Part shown: positions 25,347 through 27,855 of the stretch, piece after piece
Numbering within the stretch: the first letter of the stretch is position 1
Layout of the letters: each line of letters starts with the position of its first letter
Source of the DNA: Candidatus Pollutiaquabacter sp.
GTDB lineage: Bacteria > Bacteroidota > Bacteroidia > AKYH767-A > 2013-40CM-41-45
Assembly: GCA_903854075.1 (NCBI GenBank)
Contig: CAINVI010000286.1
Span: 1-27,855 of the forward strand
DNA: 27,855 nucleotides
Direction of reading: 5' to 3'
Made by a program: the position numbers and the translations under genes
Notes under the pieces: model-generated
Told to the model about the DNA's origin: nothing
Databases searched by the model: none
What the model saw: only the letters and a program-made list of their open reading frames with translations

Positions 25347-25931
25347 ATGAAGTCAATGACAATTAACGGTGACTTGAGAGCAGCTCAGTCCAAGCAGGAA
25401 TTAAAAAAACTGCGAGCAGAGGGTAAGGTTCCGTGTGTACTCTATGGTGGAAAAGAACAAATCCACTTCAGTGCACCGGCGCTCGACTTCCGCCATCTGG
25501 TGTATACTCCGGAAGTATATACCGTAAACCTACACGTAAATGGACAGTCGCATACGGCTGTGATGAAAGACATCCAATTCCACCCGGTAACAGATGCCAT
25601 CATGCACATCGATTTCCTGCAACTGTTCGAAGACAAGCCGGTAACTATGGCTGTACCGGTGAAGATCACCGGTAACGCTGTCGGTGTTCGTGCCGGTGGT
25701 ATTTTGTTCAACAAATTACGCCGCCTAACTTTATCAGCACTTCCAAAAGACCTGCCTGATCACATCGAAGTAAACATCGACAACCTGAACATTGGTGATG
25801 ATATCCGTGTTCGCGACCTCGAAGTAGAAGGTGTTGACTTTCTTGATGTGCCAAGTAATGTTATAGCAGGTGTTAAGACAACACGTGCAACGGCTGCTGC
25901 TGCTGCGGAAGCCGCTCCGGCCAAGAAGTAA
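25347..25931 (+). CDS. rplY: 50S ribosomal protein L25/general stress protein Ctc
   Basis: The 194-residue protein is the long, two-domain CTC type of L25 that binds 5S rRNA. The N-terminal domain shows GDLRAAQSKQELKKLRAEGKVPCVLYGG and the FHPVTDAIMHIDFLQL segment. The C-terminal TL5-like domain shows KPVTMAVPVKITGNAVGVRAGGIL, LPDHIEVNI and the DVPSNVIAGV segment. The last ~20 residues are an Ala-rich tail ending in Lys, as in many Bacteroidota homologs. It lies 59 bases after prs with no promoter of its own detected. A strong terminator 18 bases after the stop ends the unit. Confidence 0.96.
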   Translation: MKSMTINGDLRAAQSKQELKKLRAEGKVPCVLYGGKEQIHFSAPALDFRHLVYTPEVYTVNLHVNGQSHTAVMKDIQFHPVTDAIMHIDFLQLFEDKPVTMAVPVKITGNAVGVRAGGILFNKLRRLTLSALPKDLPDHIEVNIDNLNIGDDIRVRDLEVEGVDFLDVPSNVIAGVKTTRATAAAAAEAAPAKK

Positions 25932-25949
25932 TAGCCATTACAATACGAT

Positions 25950-25988
25950 AAAAGCACTGCATCCCAAAGGGTGCAGTGCTTTTTTATT
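25950..25988 (+). terminator. Rho-independent terminator after L25
   Basis: AAAAGCACTGCA (25950-25961) and TGCAGTGCTTTT (25972-25983) make a perfect 12-bp stem with a 10-base loop, followed by more T residues. The A-run on the other side means it may also stop transcripts from pth, which converges from 26042. Confidence 0.92.
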
Positions 25989-26041
25989 TGGGACTGATAC
26001 TTCGATACGTGGAATAATTCGTGAAAACTATCGCGTAATAG

Positions 26042-26632
26042 TTACTTATTATTAAAATCCGACATGGTACGGTCGATGCCAATCGAAACAAAACTCTTTA
26101 CAATCTGCACCGACTTTTCAAGACGTTCTTGCAGCTGATTTTCTTCTTCGGTAGTCCATTCTCCCAACACATAGTCAACCTGCTTGCCTTTGGCAAACTC
26201 GTTTCCAATACCGAAACGCAAGCGTGCAAACTCCACAGACTTCATCGTTGCAATAATATCCGACAATCCATTGTGTCCTCCATCACTTCCCTTTTTACGG
26301 ACACGAAGCGTGCCAAATGGAAGTGCAAGATCATCCGTGATCACCAGTAAACTGTGTGCTGTTATTTTCTCCGCCTGCAACCAGTAATTAACCGCCTTTC
26401 CCGATAAATTCATAAACGTGGTTGGCTTGATAATGACCAGTTGTTTCCCCTTGAATCTAGCGTGACACACGTCCGCCAATCGATCAGCCTGGAACAATTT
26501 CTTATGGTCCAAACCCTCCTCTTTGGATAACGCCAATGCCAATGCATCAGCGACTTTGAAGCCGATATTGTGGCGGGTGTTTTCGTATTCCGGGCCAATA
26601 TTGCCGAGGCAGGCGATGAGAAATTTGGACAT
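26042..26632 (-). CDS. pth: Peptidyl-tRNA hydrolase
   Basis: The 196-residue protein is a bacterial Pth. The substrate and catalytic motif reads CLGNIGPEYENTRHNIGF, with Asn11 and the catalytic His21. Asn75 (TTFMNLSGKAV), Asp101 (ITDDLALPFG) and Asn121 (GSDGGHNGLSD) complete the active site. The usual GLGNPG is CLGNIG here; I recall an Ile in other Bacteroidota. It releases peptides from peptidyl-tRNA that drops off ribosomes. It converges on L25 and diverges from the lamin-tail protein gene. The -7 element ends only five bases before the ATG, so its mRNA may be nearly leaderless. Confidence 0.96.
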   Translation of the reverse strand: MSKFLIACLGNIGPEYENTRHNIGFKVADALALALSKEEGLDHKKLFQADRLADVCHARFKGKQLVIIKPTTFMNLSGKAVNYWLQAEKITAHSLLVITDDLALPFGTLRVRKKGSDGGHNGLSDIIATMKSVEFARLRFGIGNEFAKGKQVDYVLGEWTTEEENQLQERLEKSVQIVKSFVSIGIDRTMSDFNNK

Positions 26633-26637
26633 GAGGG

Positions 26638-26645
26638 CAAATTTA
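26638..26645 (-). promoter_or_regulatory. -7 promoter element of pth
   Basis: TAAATTTG on the minus strand is a full match to TAnnTTTG. The -33 region is weak (CTG about 20 bases further upstream). Transcription would start at or next to the pth ATG (26632). Confidence 0.5.
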
Positions 26646-26744
26646 CTCGATATCTGTAAATACGGCAGTAATACCCTAAGTAGTTTATACCGATTCTAAG
26701 CCCGCTAAATGCATAATAATTAAGGCCTATTTCAAATATTTACC

Positions 26745-26752
26745 TATTTTTG
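26745..26752 (+). promoter_or_regulatory. -7 promoter element of the lamin-tail protein gene
   Basis: TATTTTTG matches TAnnTTTG fully and lies 23 bases before the ATG at 26776. No clear -33 TTG was found at 19-21 bases, so support is partial. Confidence 0.45.
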
Positions 26753-26775
26753 AAGTATATATTAAGCAACCCACC

Positions 26776-27663
26776 ATGAAAAAAATCTTTACGTTACTTG
26801 CTGTGATGCTCACACTCTCCTTCGCTGCTTCTGCACAGGGATTGGTCATCAACGAAGTGGATTACGATCAGCCAAGCCTCGACAGTGCTGAATTCATTGA
26901 GATCTATAACGGCGGCAGCTCCGCTGTCGACCTGAGTGATTACGTTGTGCTGTTGTATAATGGAAGTTCTACCAGCCTTTCTGTGTACGATACGATCGCA
27001 CTGCCAGCCCAGTTTCTCAACCCGGGCGATTATTTTGTGATCTGCGGTAACACCGGAAAAGTTCCAAATTGTGACCTTGCGCTGACTCAGGCCACGAATA
27101 TTATTCAAAATGGATCGCCGGATGCTATTGCGTTGTATTCCGTTCCTAGCCTCTCCTATGAAGATGTAATCAGTTACGAAGGCGACTGTCCGGCTCCTTA
27201 TGTAGAAGGTACGGGGCTGCCACTTGCACAAAGCGATACCGTTGTAGTTGACTCTATCAATGGTCGCTATATCAGCGTCGGCCGCTATCCTAACGGTCAA
27301 GACAGTAATAACAATTCATTGGATTTCGTTCGCGCGTGCATCACACCGGGAGCAGCTAATCTGAATACAGAAGCCAACTGCGCTCAGGTTTCGGGTATCA
27401 GCCGTCCTGTACAGCAATTCTCATTGGTTATGTACCCTAATCCTTCCCGCGGACAGGTTTCAATCGACTTCGGTAAAGACGGTAGCAACAATGCCGCTAT
27501 CACCGTCTACGATATCCTCGGTAACCAATTGCGTCAACTGGATGCGAAAGTGTATAACTCTATTTACCATCTTGACCTTTCCGATCTGGTCAACGGTGTC
27601 TACTTCGTAAAAGTGAATACCACTGCCGGCGAATCTATGCAGCGTATCCTGCTTAAGAAATAA
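26776..27663 (+). CDS. T9SS-exported lamin-tail-domain protein
   Basis: The 295-residue protein has a signal peptide (KKIFTLLAVMLTLSFAASAQG, cleavage near residue 20). A lamin tail (LTD) domain covers about residues 22-190; it opens LVINEVDYDQP and continues AEFIEIYNGGSSAVDLSDYV and LNPGDYFVICG. The last ~80 residues are a type A T9SS sorting domain (MYPNPSRGQVSID through ESMQRILLKK). In secreted bacterial proteins LTD domains often accompany nucleases or other surface modules, but no catalytic domain is present here. The function is therefore unknown; a surface-bound or released binding protein is likely. It has its own promoter element upstream and a strong terminator downstream, so it is probably monocistronic. 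Confidence 0.9.
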   Translation: MKKIFTLLAVMLTLSFAASAQGLVINEVDYDQPSLDSAEFIEIYNGGSSAVDLSDYVVLLYNGSSTSLSVYDTIALPAQFLNPGDYFVICGNTGKVPNCDLALTQATNIIQNGSPDAIALYSVPSLSYEDVISYEGDCPAPYVEGTGLPLAQSDTVVVDSINGRYISVGRYPNGQDSNNNSLDFVRACITPGAANLNTEANCAQVSGISRPVQQFSLVMYPNPSRGQVSIDFGKDGSNNAAITVYDILGNQLRQLDAKVYNSIYHLDLSDLVNGVYFVKVNTTAGESMQRILLKK

Positions 27664-27679
27664 TCTATCATCCCATTTA

Positions 27680-27715
27680 AAAAAGCCCTGCAGCAGAAAT
27701 GCTACAGGGCTTTTT
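27680..27715. terminator. Bidirectional rho-independent terminator
   Basis: AAAAAGCCCTG (27680-27690) pairs with CAGGGCTTTTT (27705-27715). An inner AGCA/TGCT stem with a GAAA loop extends the hairpin past one mismatch. The A-run and T-run on either side allow it to serve both the lamin-tail gene and the convergent acetyltransferase gene. Confidence 0.92.
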
Positions 27716-27733
27716 CGTTTACAACAACTAGGA

Positions 27734-27855
27734 TTAATAGTTGAGCTGAAGAAGGACTACGTCGAGATAACGGCCAAATTTGAAGCCAACTTCTTTCAGC
27801 GTCCCAACGATGCGGTAGCCAAGTTTTTCGTGCAAATGAATACTCACGTCATTTC
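27734..27855 (-). CDS. C-terminal end of a GNAT-family N-acetyltransferase (partial)
   Basis: Reading the minus strand from the window edge gives 40 codons ending in TAA at 27734. The translation contains SIHLHEKLGYRIVGTLKEVG and then FKFGRYLDVVLLQ. This is the typical end of phosphinothricin-acetyltransferase-like (Pat/Bar) GNAT enzymes. These acetylate amino groups using acetyl-CoA. The substrate cannot be told from this part, and the rest lies outside the window. Confidence 0.88.
   Translation of the reverse strand, partial: NDVSIHLHEKLGYRIVGTLKEVGFKFGRYLDVVLLQLNY

Overview
The window is chromosomal DNA from a member of the Bacteroidota. The evidence is: two or three secreted proteins with type IX secretion (T9SS) C-terminal sorting domains; promoter elements of the Bacteroidota type (-33 TTG/TTTG and -7 TAnnTTTG, about 19-20 bp apart); near absence of Shine-Dalgarno sequences; and family-level matches of the housekeeping genes. 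The class or genus cannot be fixed from the sequence alone. No insertion sequence, phage, CRISPR array or rRNA was seen.

Layout. (1) 1-6151, plus strand: the 3' end of one T9SS-exported protein and a complete 1752-residue exported protein made of 15 HYR-like repeats. They share a homologous C-terminal module, so they look like tandem paralogs. (2) 6236-8537, plus: a PhyH-type Fe(II)/2-oxoglutarate dioxygenase and an exported GH29 alpha-L-fucosidase. (3) 16352 down to 8548, minus: a six-gene operon for reductive pyrimidine catabolism. PreT/PreA reduce uracil to dihydrouracil, dihydropyrimidinase opens the ring, a nitrilase-family beta-ureidopropionase releases beta-alanine, a class III aminotransferase makes malonate semialdehyde, and an MMSDH-type dehydrogenase should give acetyl-CoA. 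(4) 23937 down to 16464, minus: an NCS1 permease (probable pyrimidine importer) followed by a complete RND efflux operon (lipoprotein adaptor, AcrB-like pump, NodT-like outer-membrane factor). The pump sits between the importer and the catabolic operon. (5) 24146-26632: tRNA-Leu(CAA), prs (PRPP synthase), ribosomal protein L25/Ctc, and convergently pth (peptidyl-tRNA hydrolase). (6) 26776-27663, plus: an exported lamin-tail-domain protein with a T9SS sorting domain. It is followed by a strong terminator and the 3' end of a minus-strand GNAT acetyltransferase.

How the genes work together. The permease and the six catabolic enzymes form a complete route from an external pyrimidine to central carbon and nitrogen metabolism. 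Prs links to nucleotide synthesis but belongs to the separate translation/housekeeping block. The relation of the RND pump to pyrimidine use is unknown.

The most unusual signal is the cysteine arrangement in the repeat protein. In every repeat the first and fourth cysteine are either both present or both absent. Every internal repeat that has only the second cysteine is immediately followed by a repeat that has only the third. This predicts a mixture of intra-domain and inter-domain disulfides. One repeat pair also appears duplicated, with 48 identical residues encoded with 18 silent differences.
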